Source of the DNA: Prorocentrum cordatum
Taxonomy: Eukaryota > Sar > Dinophyceae > Prorocentrales > Prorocentraceae
Length of the DNA: 64,000 nucleotides
Direction of reading: 5' to 3'
Assembly: GCA_963575745.1 (NCBI GenBank)
Contig: CAUYUJ010022537.1
Coordinates: 314,252 to 378,251, forward strand
Positions 43,275 through 54,286 of this stretch are shown here, piece after piece. A program made the translations under genes and the position numbers. The notes below the pieces were generated by a model, which saw nothing but the letters and a program-made list of their open reading frames with translations, did not search any database and had not been told where the DNA came from. Every line of letters begins with the position of its first letter. Position 1 is the first letter of the stretch.

Positions 43275-44230
43275 TCCTCCTCCTCCTCTTCCTCTTCCTC
43301 CTTCTCCTCCTGCTCCTCCTTCCCCTCCTTCCCATCCTCCTCCTCCTCCTCCTCCTCTTTCTCCACCTCCTCCTCTTCGTCCTCGTCCTCGTCCTCCGCC
43401 TCCTCCTCCTTGTCCTCCTCCTCCTCCTCCTCCTCCTCCATCCTCCTCCTCCTCCTCCTCCTCCTCCTCCTCCTCCTCCTCCTCCTCCTCCTCCTCCTCC
43501 TTCCTCTTCCTCCTCCTCCTCCTCCTCCCTCCCATCGTCCTTCCTCCTCCTTCCCCATCCTTCTCCTCCTCCTCCTCCTCCTCCTCCTCCTCCTCTTCCT
43601 CATCCTTTTCCTCTCTTCCTTCCTCCTCTCCTCCTCCTTCTCCTCCTTCTCCCCCCCTCCTCTTATTTTTCTTCTCCGCCTCCTTCTCCTCCTCCTCCTT
43701 TTCCTCATGTTCCTCCTCCTCCTCCTCCTCCTTCTTCCCCTCCTTCCTCTTCCTCCTCCTCTTCCTTTTTTCCTCCCCCTCCTCCTCCTTCTCCCCATCC
43801 TTATCCTCCTCCTCCTTTTCCTCCTCCCTTTCCTCCTCGTCCTCCTCCTCCTCCTCCTCTTCCTCCGCCTCCTCCTCCTCCTGCTGCTCCTCCTCCTCCA
43901 CCTCCCCTTCCTTCTCTTCCTCCTCCTTCTTCTCCGCGTCCTTCTCCTCCTCCTCCTCCTTCTTCTTCTCCCCTCCTCGTCTTCATCCCCCTTCCTCCTC
44001 CTCCTCCTTCTCCTTTTTTCCTCCTCCTCCTCCTTCACCTTCTCCCCATCCTCCCCCTCCTCTTCCTCCTCCTCGTCCTCCTCCTTCCCCCCCTGCTGCT
44101 GCTCCTCCTCCTCCTCCTCCTCCACCTCCTCGTCCCCCTGCTGCTCCTCCTCCCCCCTCTCCCCCTCCTCCCCCTCCTCCACCTCCTCCTCTTTCTCCTC
44201 CTCCCCGTCCTCTTCCTCCTCCTCCATTTT
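43275..44230 (+). repeat. TCC polypyrimidine tract downstream of the LINE, about 950 bp
   Basis: TCC/CTC repeats with TTC and CCC interruptions. Plus-strand frames give poly-Ser, poly-Pro and poly-Leu; minus-strand frames give poly-Glu, poly-Arg and poly-Gly. None is a gene. It may be the insertion target of the LINE, or its templated tail. Confidence 0.96.
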
Positions 44231-44289
44231 CTTTATACATATCCTCTCCCTGTCGCACCCCGAGGCTAGTTTTCAGGGCGGGCCGAGAG

Positions 44290-44855
44290 TTTCGCTTGAT
44301 ACTTCCGCACCATGTATGACCCTGAACCTGAAAACTTGGCAACGATTTCGCAGATGGAGGGCGGGTGGTTTTCAACGTGTGGCTCTCTCGTTAGCTCCGC
44401 GCACACTCGCTTTCAACGCGTGCAAGAACCTCACGGATTGAAGGTGGGTCGTATCACATATTGCAATAATTTCACGGATTGAGGGTAGTTCTTTTTTTCA
44501 ACATGTGGCTCTCGCATTAACGCCGCGCGCATTCGTTTTCAACATTTGCAAGAGTTTCGCGGATTCCCATGGTAAGCGTACCAGAAATGGTGTTTGGGAA
44601 GATCAGGGTGTAATTGTTACATTGATTTTGCGGTGTCGAAGTCCCAGGAGTGGCGTTCTGGCACGATTCAGGATCGTCAAGGCGCAACAGTCAGGTTGAT
44701 CCGATGCGTTGGAATCCCCAGAACAATGTCTGGCACGGTTCACGGTTTTGCAGTTCCCTTCGTGGAAATGAACCCTTGTAGGGGCCTTCGAAGAGGGAGC
44801 TTGGAGGGAGGGTTCTTTCCAACATCATTGATGACTCTTGGTTTTGCACTGGTCC
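44290..44855 (-). repeat. Dispersed repeat, copy 2 (inverted relative to 25427-26112)
   Basis: On the minus strand it carries CCAAGAGTCATCAATGATGT, CCCTCCCTCCAAGCTCC and GGCCCCTACAAGGGTTCATT, then CCGCGAAACTCTTGCAAATG and GAGAGCCACATGTTGAAAA. It lies next to a short TCC block (44853-44880). Confidence 0.87.
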
Positions 44856-45235
44856 TCCTCCTCCTCCTCATCCGCCTCCTGTTTCTTGGGCAAGCTCTTG
44901 GGTCTGAGGGGCCAGAAGCGTCAGCAGAGGCGGCCGCTACCGCAGCAGCAGCAGCCGCAGGACCAAGAAAGGCGTGCCTTGCACAGCACAGAGGACCCCC
45001 CGCGGCATCACGACACGCGCCACCAACAGTTCGTCCAAGGGAAGGCAGGTGCAAGACGAGAGACCACTCAATCATGGCAGTGACGTAAAGGTGATGGACG
45101 GGAGAGAGGGGGAGGGGAACCCCAGCACGCGCGCAAGGGCGTTCGAATCATGTGGGCAGGCGGCGCGAGAGGCCGTGTAACATAATTTCACATGGCGATG
45201 CTGGAAAAACGGTTCCCTTACGAATTCGCAGGATC
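44856..45235. other. No gene recognised
   Basis: Contains a GCAGCAGCAGCAGCCGCAGG run near 44945. Otherwise unassigned. Confidence 0.4.
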
Positions 45236-45530
45236 GCGAGCGCAGGTTGTTGTTTGACAATTGATGTTGCGACGCCGTGTTTTTTTTGAGGGGGGGGGGG
45301 GGGGGAAATGCGTTTTTTTTGACACTAGGTTTCGAAATCTTTGCGACATCGAAGTTCCCCCTCTGATTTCGACATGCGCGCTCTACGACGCGCGCGCGTG
45401 TGTATTTCGTCTCATGCTGTTGCCAAGGATTCTTGCGACAGCAAGCGCGCAAGGGCTTTCGAACGATTTCGACATGCGCGCGCGACGCCCATTTGGTAGC
45501 ATTTTCTCTAAATGTTGAAAACCTATGGCT
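45236..45530 (-). repeat. CG-rich dispersed repeat, copy 1 (minus orientation)
   Basis: On the minus strand it reads TACCAAATGGGCGTCGCGCG, CGCATGTCGAAATCGTTCGA, CACGCGCGCGCGTCG and a TTTCGAAACC segment, matching 61345-61590. A 16-base G-run (about 45291-45306) lies inside it. GCGCGCGCG words are Z-DNA-prone. Confidence 0.85.
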
Positions 45531-45759
45531 TTATTAAATAACTCACAAGAGCGTGAACGTACGTTTTTTGAAACATCAGTGTTGCGAAACCATGTGTTGG
45601 TCCCTTCTTTGGGGGGGAGGACACTCGGTCTTGAAACCCTTACGGAGCCTCTAGGCTCCCGCCTCTAGGCGCCGGTCGATACGGCCTCTAGGCTCCCGCC
45701 TCCGAGCGCGTCCCCTTTGCGTCCAGTTTCTAAAGCAGCCATGCCGAATCAGCCCTTCC
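45531..45759. other. No gene recognised
   Basis: Includes a local repeat of TCTAGGCTCCCGCCTC (about 45650 and 45687). Confidence 0.45.
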
Positions 45760-47043
45760 GCATCCCTCCCCCGCCGGTCAGCGCAGCCAACCCGCCGGCC
45801 AGCGCGCCCTTTAGGGGCGGGCCCCGCCGGCCAGCGCGCCCCCTCCGCCCCGACCGCTTTATTTCGGCACGGCGCCGGGCCTGCTGGCCAGCGCGCCCCC
45901 GCCGCCCCAGCCGCTTTATTTCGGCGCGGCGCTGGCCCCGCCAGCCGGCGTGCCCGCTCCGCCCCGACTTCTTTATTTCGGCGCGGCGCCGGCTCCGCTG
46001 GCCAGCGCCCCCCCCCAAACAAGCCAGTTCGGCCGGCCTGCCAGCCAGCGCGCCCCTTCCGCGCCGACTACTTTATTTCGGCGCGGCGGCGCCCCCCCCC
46101 CGCAGCCCCCGCGCAGCCGGCCCCTTTGCCCGCGCCCCCTATGCGCCCCGATCGCATTGTTCAGGCGCGGCGCCGGCCCCGCCAGCCAGCGCGCCCCCTC
46201 CGCCCCGACCGCTATATCTCGGCGCGCGGCGCCGCCCCTTCTCCCCCGGCAACCAGCGCGCTTCTTCCGCCCCGAGTTTTTTTCTTCGGCGCGGCGCCGC
46301 CCCCCCCGCGCCCTCCCCGGCCCCTCCGCCTTGACCCCAGCGCGCCCGCTCCGCCCCGGCCGCTGGCTGCATTTCGGCACGGCGCCGGCCCCGCCAGCCA
46401 GCGCGCCTCCTCCGCCACGACCGCGCTATTTCGGCGCGGCGCCGGCCCCGCCAGCCAGCGCGCCCCCTTCCGCCCCGGCTGTTTTATTCCGGCGCGGCGC
46501 CGCCCCTTTTCCGCCGCCGGTTGGCGCGCCCCCTCCGCCTCGATTTCCCGATCCCACAGCTAGCGCCCGCTCGGCCCCGAGCGCTTTCTGTCGGCGCGGT
46601 GCCGGCCCGACCAGCCAGCGCGCCCCTTCCGCTCCGACCGTTTTTTCCTGGCGCGGCGCCGCCGCCCCCCCCGACACCCAGCGCGCCCCCTCCGCCCCGA
46701 CAGCTTTATTTCGGCGCGGCGCGCCCTCTCGCCCCGAGCGCTTCGTGTCGGCGCGGCGCCGCCCTCGCCCTCCCCCGCCAGCCGGCGCGCCTCTCTGTCG
46801 GCGCGCCCTCCCCCCCCCGGCGCTCCCCGCGCAGCCAGCGATTTCGGCGCGGCCCTCCACCCCGAGTGCTGTATCTCGGCACGGCGCCGCCCCCCTTCCC
46901 CCGCCGGCCCGCGCGTTCCCCCCGCCCCGATTTCTTTATGTCGGCGCGGCGCCGCTCCCCTCCCCCGCGCCCCCCGCGCGGTTTGCTTTATCTCGGCGCA
47001 GCGCCAGTCTCACCGGCCTGCGCGCCCCTTCCGCCCCGACCGC

Positions 47044-47120
47044 TATGTATGTATATATTATATATATATATATATATATTATTATATATATATATATATA
47101 TAATATATATATATATATAT
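47044..47120. repeat. (TA)n microsatellite inside the 57-bp array
   Basis: ATATATATATAT with small interruptions, the only strongly AT-rich DNA in this 5-kb region. It is likely to form cruciforms or be easily melted. Confidence 0.95.
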
Positions 47121-48430
47121 CGGCGCGGCGGATGGCCAGCGCGCCCCCCGCCGCCCCGACCCTTGCGTTTCTGCGCGGCGCCGCCCCCTCTGGCCCCGCC
47201 AGCCAGCGCGCTCCCCCTGGCCCGGCTTCCGCCGCCCCTCCCTGCGCCCCCGCGCAGCCAGCCCCGCCGCGCCGATTTTTCCATTTCAGCGCGGCGCTGG
47301 CCCCCGCCCCGCCCCGCTCCCCCTTCTTCGCCCCGGTCGTTTTATCCGGGCGCGGCGGCGCCCCCCCCGCCAGCTGGCGCGTTCCCTCCGCTCTGAATTG
47401 TTATAATTTCAGCGCAGCGCCCCCTTCCCCCCCCTCCGCGCCCTCCGCGAAGCCGGCCAGTCCGCCGCGACCCCGGCGCGCCCGCCCAGGCAGTTTTATT
47501 TTCGCGCGAAGGGTATTTATTTTCGGCGCGGCACCCCCTCCGTCGCCCACCCGTTCCACCAGCCAGCGCGCCCCCGGCGCGCCCCCGTCTCCCCCGCCCC
47601 ATCCCCCCGCCCACCAGCCAGCGCGCCCCTCCACCCCGATCATTTTATTTGGGCATTTCGGCGCGGCACCCCGCCCATTTCGCTTGCCCCCTTAGGAAGC
47701 CTTCTGCGCCCCCCCCGCTCGCCAGCGCGCCCCCCCGAGACCCCCCTCCGCCCGCCGGCCAGCGCGCCCTCTCCGCCCCTGCGCGTTAAATTCGGCGCTG
47801 CGCCTCCCCCAATTCCGCGCGCCTCCCCCGCGCCCCCCTCGCCTGCCAGCCAGCGCGCCCCCGCCGCCCCGACGTTTTTATTTCGGCGCTGCACCCCGCC
47901 TATCCCGCCCGCCTCCTCCGCGCCCCCCCACCCGCCAGCCGGCGCGCCCCCTCCGCCCAGATTTTCTCATTTCGGCGCGCCCCCCCCGCCCGCCCGCGCC
48001 GCCGCCCCCCGCCCGCCAGCCGGCGCGCCCTCCGCTGCTACCCTTTTATGTCGGCGCGCCACGCCCCCGCCCCGCGCGCCCCGTCCAGGCCCTCCCCGCC
48101 CGCCAGCCAGCGCGCCCCCTCCGCCCCGACCCTTTGAACGCGCCCCCCCCCTCCCGCGCGCTCCTTCCGGGCCTCCCCCGCCCCGCCCGCAGGCCGGCCC
48201 CCGTCCGCTTTGATTCGTTTAGTTCGGCGCTGCGCCCCCTCCCCCCCGCGCGCCCCCCCCCGCCCCCCCCCGCCCGCCAGCCAGCGCGCCTTTCCGCCCC
48301 GGCCCCCCCCATTCCGCGCCCCCACCGCCCGCCAGCCAGCGCGCCCCCTCCGTCCCGATCCTTCTATCTCGAGCCCCCCCCCTCGCGCTCGCGCCGCCGC
48401 CCCCCCGCCCGCTGGCCAGCGCGCCCCCCC

Positions 48431-48479
48431 CTCTCTGTCTCTGTCTCTGTCTCTGTCTCTGTCTCTGTCTCTGTCTCTG

Positions 48480-48533
<54 letters not shown>

Positions 48534-48620
48534 CTCTCCTCTCTCTCTCTCTCTGTTTCTCTCTCCTCTCTCTCTCTCCTCTCTCACTCTCTCTCTCACA
48601 CACCATATCCTGCTCTCTCT

Positions 48621-48661
<41 letters not shown>

Positions 48662-48810
48662 CTCTCTCTCTCTCTCTCTCTCTTCTCTCCCTTCCCCTCT
48701 TTCTCTCTCTTTCCCCCCTCTCTCCCACTCTCTCTCTCTCTCTCTCTCTCTCGTTATTTGTGTCACTCTCATATCCCTCTCTCTATTTTGTTCGCTCTCT
48801 CTCTCTCTGT
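48431..48810 (+). repeat. (TCTCTG)n, (TC)n and T38 run
   Basis: TCTCTG repeats (48431-48500) pass into TC repeats interrupted by an uninterrupted run of 38 T (48624-48661), then more TC to about 48810. Assembly errors are likely here. Confidence 0.95.
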
Positions 48811-48908
48811 CTATCTCTACCTCTCATGTTTGTTAAAGACATATCCATATACCTATACGACCACCCTTCGGGTGATAAGGAGGTTCGGGGGGGGGGGAGG
48901 AACCAACG

Positions 48909-49145
48909 TCTCACTCGATCGGTCTCACTATCGATCTCACTATCGATCTCACTACCGGTCTCGCTCGATTGATCTCACTCGATCGATCTCACAACCGATC
49001 TCACTCGATCTATTTCATTCGATCGATATCACAATCGATCTGGCCATCGATCTCACAATCGATCTCACAATCGATTTCACTATCGATCTCACAGTCGGTC
49101 TCGCTATCGATCTCATTGTCGATATCACAATCGATCACGCAATCA
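48909..49145 (+). repeat. GATCTCAC-type minisatellite
   Basis: 12-14-bp units such as ATCGATCTCACTATCGATC and ACAATCGATCTCAC. Many ATCGAT palindromes are present. Confidence 0.92.
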
Positions 49146-49150
49146 ACACT

Positions 49151-49154
49151 ACCC

Positions 49155-49200
<46 letters not shown>

Positions 49201-49270
49201 AATCATCATCATCATCATCACCATCATCATCTTCATCATCATCATCATCATCATCAACATCACCATCAAC
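49151..49270 (+). repeat. (CAT)n microsatellite
   Basis: CATCATCAT with ATAATC, ACCATC, TTCATC and AACATC variants. Confidence 0.96.
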
Positions 49271-50640
49271 ACCAACTGGCCCCGCGGGCCAGCGCGCCCC
49301 CTCTGCCCCGACCGTCTTATTTCGGCGCGGCGCGGGCCCCGCCAGCCAGCGCGCCCACTCCTCCCCGACCGCTTTTTCTCGGCGCGGCGCCCCCCCCGCC
49401 CCCGGCCACTCGCCCGCCGGCGCCCCCCCTCCGCCTTGAGTTTTTCGTTTCGGCGCGCCGCCGCCCCCCCCCCGCGCCCCCGCGCAGCCGGCCCCCCCGC
49501 CTCGATTCAATTATTTCGACGCGACGCTGGCCCCCCCCACCCTGCGCCCCCGACAGTCTCGCGTATTCTGTTGTGCAGTGTGTCGACAATTCCGACCCAT
49601 ATATTTCGGCGCGGTGCAGGTCGCTCCTCCGCCAGCGCGCCCTCTCCGAATTGGCCTATGTATTTCGGCGCGGCACCAGTCCGCCCTCGGCCCCCGTCCT
49701 CACCTGGCCCGTTCCCCCTTCGCTCGCCAGCCAGTGCGCCGCCTCCGCCCCGACAGCTTTATTCCTGAACGGCGCGGGCGCCGCGCCCGCCCTTCCCTTC
49801 CGCACCCAGCCCCGTTCCCCCCCACCCACCTGCCGGCGCTCTCCTTTCGCCCGGGCCGTTTTATTTCGGCGCGCCCTGGCGCCGCTCCCGCCCATTTCCC
49901 CATCTCCGCAACCGGCCCACCTCCTCTCCCTCGCCAGCCCGCCTTCCCCCTCCGCCCCGACGCTTTTATTTCGGCGCGCCCGCGCCCCCTCCCTTCCGCG
50001 ACTGGCCCAATTCTTCGCCCCCCGCAGCGCGCTTCCTCTCCGCCGCAACCCTTGTCTTTCGGCACACCATTGACGCCGTGCCCGCCCCCTCACCTTTCCG
50101 CGGCCCGCCCGCCTCTTCCTCTGCCGCCAGCCAGCTTGCCCCCTTCGCCCCGACCGCTTCCTTTTGGCAATGCGCAGGCTCCGCGCCCCCCCCCCCCCCG
50201 CAGCCAGCCAACCTCCCCTCCTCCTCCCACGTCCTCCTGGCCAGCCCGCGTCCCCCCCTCGCCCCTGTCTTTATAGTTCGGCACGGTACGAGCACCGCGC
50301 CACTTGCGCCCCCGCGGACAGCCCAGCTCCTTCCTCGCCCAACAGCCAACGCGCCCCCTCCGCCCGACCCTTTTGTCTCGTATTTCTGCGCGGCACAGGC
50401 GCCGCGCCCCCCTTTGCGCCCCCGCGGCCAGCCTGCATCCTCTTTGCCCGCCAGCCAGCGCGCCCCTCCGCCCCGATTTTTTATTTCGTCACGCCAGCGG
50501 CGCCGCGCCCTCCCCTGCCCCCCCCCCAGCTAAGTAAAACATTTTCGCCTACCAGCCAGCGCGCCCCCTCCGCCCCGACCGTTGTATTTCTGCACAGCAA
50601 TGGCGCCGCGCCCTTGCCTCCCCTCACGGCCAGCCCAGCT

Positions 50641-51164
50641 CTTCCATCTTGGGCCGTCTTGATGACTTTTTGGGCCCCAAGAGGCCAAAGAGGCCGAAAC
50701 CATGTATAGTTTTTTTTTCGTTCGCAAGTTTCTGATAACTAGAAGAGTCGCCATTTGTGGTCGACGGATGTGGCGCAGCGCTTGGGAAAAATGCTTACGG
50801 GGACCCACGTGGTAATGTAAAATGCATCGGGTACGTTGCATGTTGGAGTTCGCAGAAAACGCTGCTGCTCAGCACGTCTCCTCGGGGCGTGGATTTTTGT
50901 CGCTTCGCCAGGTGCACGTCCATAGTACGTGAAGACTCGGGTGGTTTGCCCTGCTCGTGTGCCGTGTCGTTTTCCCGCCCTGGGGCGCTGCCAGCGCCTG
51001 GGGGGGCAGATGCGCCTCCCCGTTTCATCGCCAGGACGACCGTGCGAATGTCCGCGAGGGTAGTGAACATTCGCCGCGTTTCATCACAAGGCAACGCGAC
51101 TTTGCCGATAGGCATAGCAAGAACGCGCCATTCGTGTGTAATTTCGTGGGCCTGTTGGTGGTTA
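50641..51164. other. No gene recognised
   Basis: Unassigned sequence after the 57-bp array. Confidence 0.4.
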
Positions 51165-51245
51165 GTTAGGGCCTCTGGGGTTTTCTTGGGCGTTTATTGG
51201 GGGCCCTTGGGGGCCTCTTGGGGGCCTCTTCTCCCGCCGTCGGCT
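51165..51245 (+). repeat. GGGGCCTC-type minisatellite, locus 5
   Basis: Short array: TTGGGGGCCCTTGGGGGCCT and GGGGGCCTCTTGGGGGCC words. Confidence 0.7.
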
Positions 51246-51469
51246 CCTAGGGAATAGGATCCCAGGTGGAACGGGGGACGGATGGGCGCCGTCCCGTGGG
51301 GAGTTGGTTCTTCCCAGGGGAATAGAAGCTTTTTCCTGGGACTCGGCGGGACATCCTCTCGAGGGAGTAGGAGCCTACCCCAGGGAGCAAGAGCTTTCTC
51401 CCGGCAATGGGAGCCTCCCTCTCACCTCTCCTCCTCCCTCCTGCCATGCCTGCTTCTGCCCTTCGCAAG
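51246..51469. other. No gene recognised
   Basis: Repeats of GGGAGTAGGAGCCTACCC and GGGAGCAAGAGCTTTCTCCC type, each with some dyad symmetry. Confidence 0.45.
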
Positions 51470-51905
51470 CACTTTTCCGCACGCCCCTCACACGCTTCGT
51501 GGCTTCATACGGAGTTTCACCAGAGCTACCAAGGGGGGGGATTCGCATAGCGTTTCAATTTTTTTTCGGCACACCGTTCTCACGTTTCGCGGCCACATGA
51601 GGGAGTACACCGAAACCGCCAACGGGAGAGTTCGCAGAGCGTCCCTGGGCCACCAAAGCTCCCACGAGGGGAGGGTCGCATATTGTCCCACGAGCCGTTT
51701 CGGCACCCTTTTTGTGTTTCCTGGTCCCATCAGGAGCTTCAAGCATCCCCCAACCAATTTTGGCACAACCTCAAACTTTTCGTGGCCCCATAGGGAGCTC
51801 CGCCGAAGCCTCCAGGGGGAGGGATCGCATAGCGTCCGTCGGCCCATTTCGGCACACCATTCGCACGCTTCGTGGCTCCATGAGCGTCTGATTTTCGTCC
51901 CACCT
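51470..51905. repeat. Diverged 77-bp-type array, second locus
   Basis: GCTTCGTGGCTTCATACGGA, CGTTTCGCGGCCACATGAGG, TTCGTGGCCCCATAGGGAGC and CGCTTCGTGGCTCCATGAG recur with intervals of about 80-100 bp. The preceding words (GCACGCCCCTCACACGCTTC) also match those before the 26.4-kb array (GCACACCCCTCAAACGCTTC). Confidence 0.78.
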
Positions 51906-52188
51906 GCCTTGCGATACTCGCATTGCACATGGTTGGGTCCTTCGCCTGGATGCTTAAAATGAATGTGTGCGGCGCCAAGGCCAGTGCCCCATTTTGGAGA
52001 CGATATGTGCTCCGTCAGTGTAATAGTTTGACTCTTTGATAGGACGGCGCCGACATTGTGGATTGTGAGGGGGTCTCAGAAGAAACGCTAGGTCCGCACT
52101 AGCGACAACTCCCAGCGATGCGACGGGGAGGCGCATCTATGGAGGAAAACAGTGGGGACGCGATTGGGAAAACTAGGAGGATAGTGAA
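51906..52188. other. No gene recognised
   Basis: A short piece near 51960-51995 (GAATGTGTGCGGCGCCAAGG) resembles the ~84-bp repeat at 25.7-26.1 kb. Confidence 0.4.
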
Positions 52189-52325
52189 TCGGAGGAGGAG
52201 GAGGAGGAGGAGGAGGAGGAGGAGGAGGAGGAGGAGGAGGGAGGAGGAGGAGGAGGAGGAGGAGGAGGAGGAGGAGGAGGAGGAGGAGGAGGAGGAGGAA
52301 GGGGAGGCGGGAGGAGGTGGATGAT
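52189..52325 (+). repeat. (GGA)n tract
   Basis: GGA/GAG array with one GGGAGG interruption, followed by more purine-rich DNA to about 52390. Confidence 0.96.
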
Positions 52326-54115
52326 GAACAGGAGAAAAGGAGGAGGAGAATGTGGAGGAGGAGGAGCGGAGGACGAAACGCAGGAGGTGACGTGGGAGTC
52401 GAATGATTCTCTCCCCCTCAAGTGGTCTGGGTGCAGAAAATTACCCAGGCAGAGGTAGTCCACAAACTTACACGTTGCGGGGGTGGGGTGGGGTGGGAGG
52501 AGCATGCGGGGGAGGCGTGGACATCAGGAGGCGGCGCGCTGCCTCCAGCGCTGCGGCAGAGCACCGCACAAGGAGGGGCCCTTCTCACAGCTCATGCCCC
52601 CCTGTTCCTTGTCCCTTGACCTCCATCCCCCCTTCCCCCGTTCCCTTGGTGACATGTTTGAGGTGGTGATTCGCTTGCTAGGTGTGTTGGCTCGCGCGTA
52701 TCGTCCAGAATCGCAGGACCGCAGAGGAGGTGGAGAATGATAAGGATGTCCAGTGATTGGGCAGGGGAGTGAGGATAGCACGGGGGAAGATGATGAGGAA
52801 GAGGTGGAGGAAGACGAGAGTAGGCCGTCGATCTCGGACGTTCTTCTCCGCAGTCGCCGCCCGCCGCTGCCGCAGGTGGCAAAGACATGAGGACCTCGCT
52901 TGGCAAGCTCTGAGCCGCCTCCTCTTCCTGCTGTTCCTGCTCCTCTGTTCCGCCTGCTCCTTTCTCCCTCATCCTCTCGCACTCAGATAGGATGTGCCGC
53001 TGCCGTTTGGACCCAGCGCCAGCGCGTATCGCATGCTTGGCGGTGTCGCGGAAGCGACTACGAGAAGCGCTAGTCTTTCCCTGGCGCACTGCGCGGGCGC
53101 GACCGTACGTTGATCAAGGGTCCTCCTAAGCTCAGAACGGCGGCGGGGCAGTGGCATGATCAGGAGTAGATTGGCACCGTGTGGGGGAGGAAAGACAGGA
53201 GGATGTGGGAATACGTGGGCTCCGTCAGCTCATCCTTCCGTCATAGCTCTGGCCAGGCGCCTGTGTCCTTGCTCTTCAGTGCAACCATCTTGATGGTAAG
53301 AAACATGGATGTAGACGTCGGGCTTCATCAAGTCGAACCCATCGGTGTGAACGCTCCGTCGACTCCTAACCTGGTCGAGGTCGAGGCCGCAGTCTCACTC
53401 CTCGCCTCCCTGTACGAACAGAAGGCTCCTCGCCGCCGAGGCTTCCCCTTCGTGCCGCTCTCCAGCCCGCAGTACCAGCACACTCCACCTGCCATCGCCA
53501 CGGCCCTTGGCATCGCTCGGACGTGTGCTTTTTTTCTTCGGCGAGGACCATCGAGGAGCATCCTTGATCATTTGGCGAAAAAGCCACGCACGAAACCGAA
53601 AAAAGCACAGGGACTGGACGTCCGAGCGATGGCCAGGGCCCCCTCGTGGCCAATCTGGCTGCCGTCCGCGCCGCCGTGCCGAAAGACCCTCCCCCGCTCG
53701 CCCGGCTGACGGCCGGAGTAATTTTCAAGGCCCTGGGTCCTCAGGCAGTCTTTGGTGGCTCTGCAGTGGAACGTCAGGTACAGCCGAGCCGCTGAAATAA
53801 GGAAGCGCATCGGGTGCGGAGGGGGCGGCTCGCGCTTCCTTGAGCTCTTCCATGGCTCCTCCTCCATGACTCCTCGTGCACCCAGGCGCTTCTGGGGCCA
53901 AGAGGGGGCTTCGTTCCTTATTTGGCGTTCCTTCTGATAGTACCTCGACTGTGCTGGCTGCACAGCCTTGGCCCTCGCGAGCTTCGCCCCTCTTGGGCAG
54001 TACCGTGGTCTCCCGCGTGCTTTGCCGATCTCCTCCCCGGTCACTCGGACTGGCGTCCCTCTCTCCGAGCACGGCCGCGTCGCTGTCGATGACCATGCGC
54101 TCTGTATCCTTACGG
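52326..54115. other. No gene recognised
   Basis: A 176-residue plus frame (53179-53709) and overlapping minus frames have no recognisable domain. A ~30-bp word at 53904-53932, GGGGGCTTCGTTCCTTATTT, recurs at 58482-58509. Confidence 0.35.
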
Positions 54116-54286
54116 TGGAGACCCATGCCAAGACACACCCTGCTCGCCTCCAGGGTGCCTTTGGCCTCTTGGGTGTCGGTGGTTTTGCTGTGGGAAGCGT
54201 GGCGTTCCCACACCAGCAGTCACTGAAGGTCCTCTCAGGGTTGGGTTTCTTGTGGAAGGTTTCTTGTGGTCAGGCCCCTACTGTTC
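54116..54286. repeat. Dispersed repeat next to the Copia relic (copy of 6451-6624)
   Basis: Lies just beyond the 3' end of the minus-strand Copia pol and shares about 170 bp with 6451-6624. This is where a 3' LTR would start. The TG...CA ends and a polypurine tract cannot be fixed from sequence alone. Confidence 0.7.

Larger units (their letters stand above)
45760..50640 (+). repeat. C-rich ~57-bp minisatellite array, about 4.9 kb
   Basis: The core is CCGACCGCTTTATTTCGGCG, CGGCGCCGGCCCCGCC and AGCCAGCGCGCCCCCTCCGC. The first units are spaced exactly 57 bp (TTTATTTCGG at 45858, 45915, 45972); later spacing varies from about 50 to 100 bp. Because 57 is a multiple of three, it keeps frames of 581 and 544 residues open by chance. 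Their content is Pro/Ala/Arg repeats and I reject them as proteins. Units degrade rightward and are interrupted by unrelated microsatellites. Confidence 0.9.

Noticed and set aside
43178-44441. Frames of about 350-410 codons on both strands of the TCC tract
   Set aside because: Pure low-complexity translation of the polypyrimidine tract.
45950-49768. 581- and 544-codon plus-strand frames
   Set aside because: Open because the 57-bp repeat length is divisible by three; content is Pro/Ala/Arg repeats and microsatellite translation.
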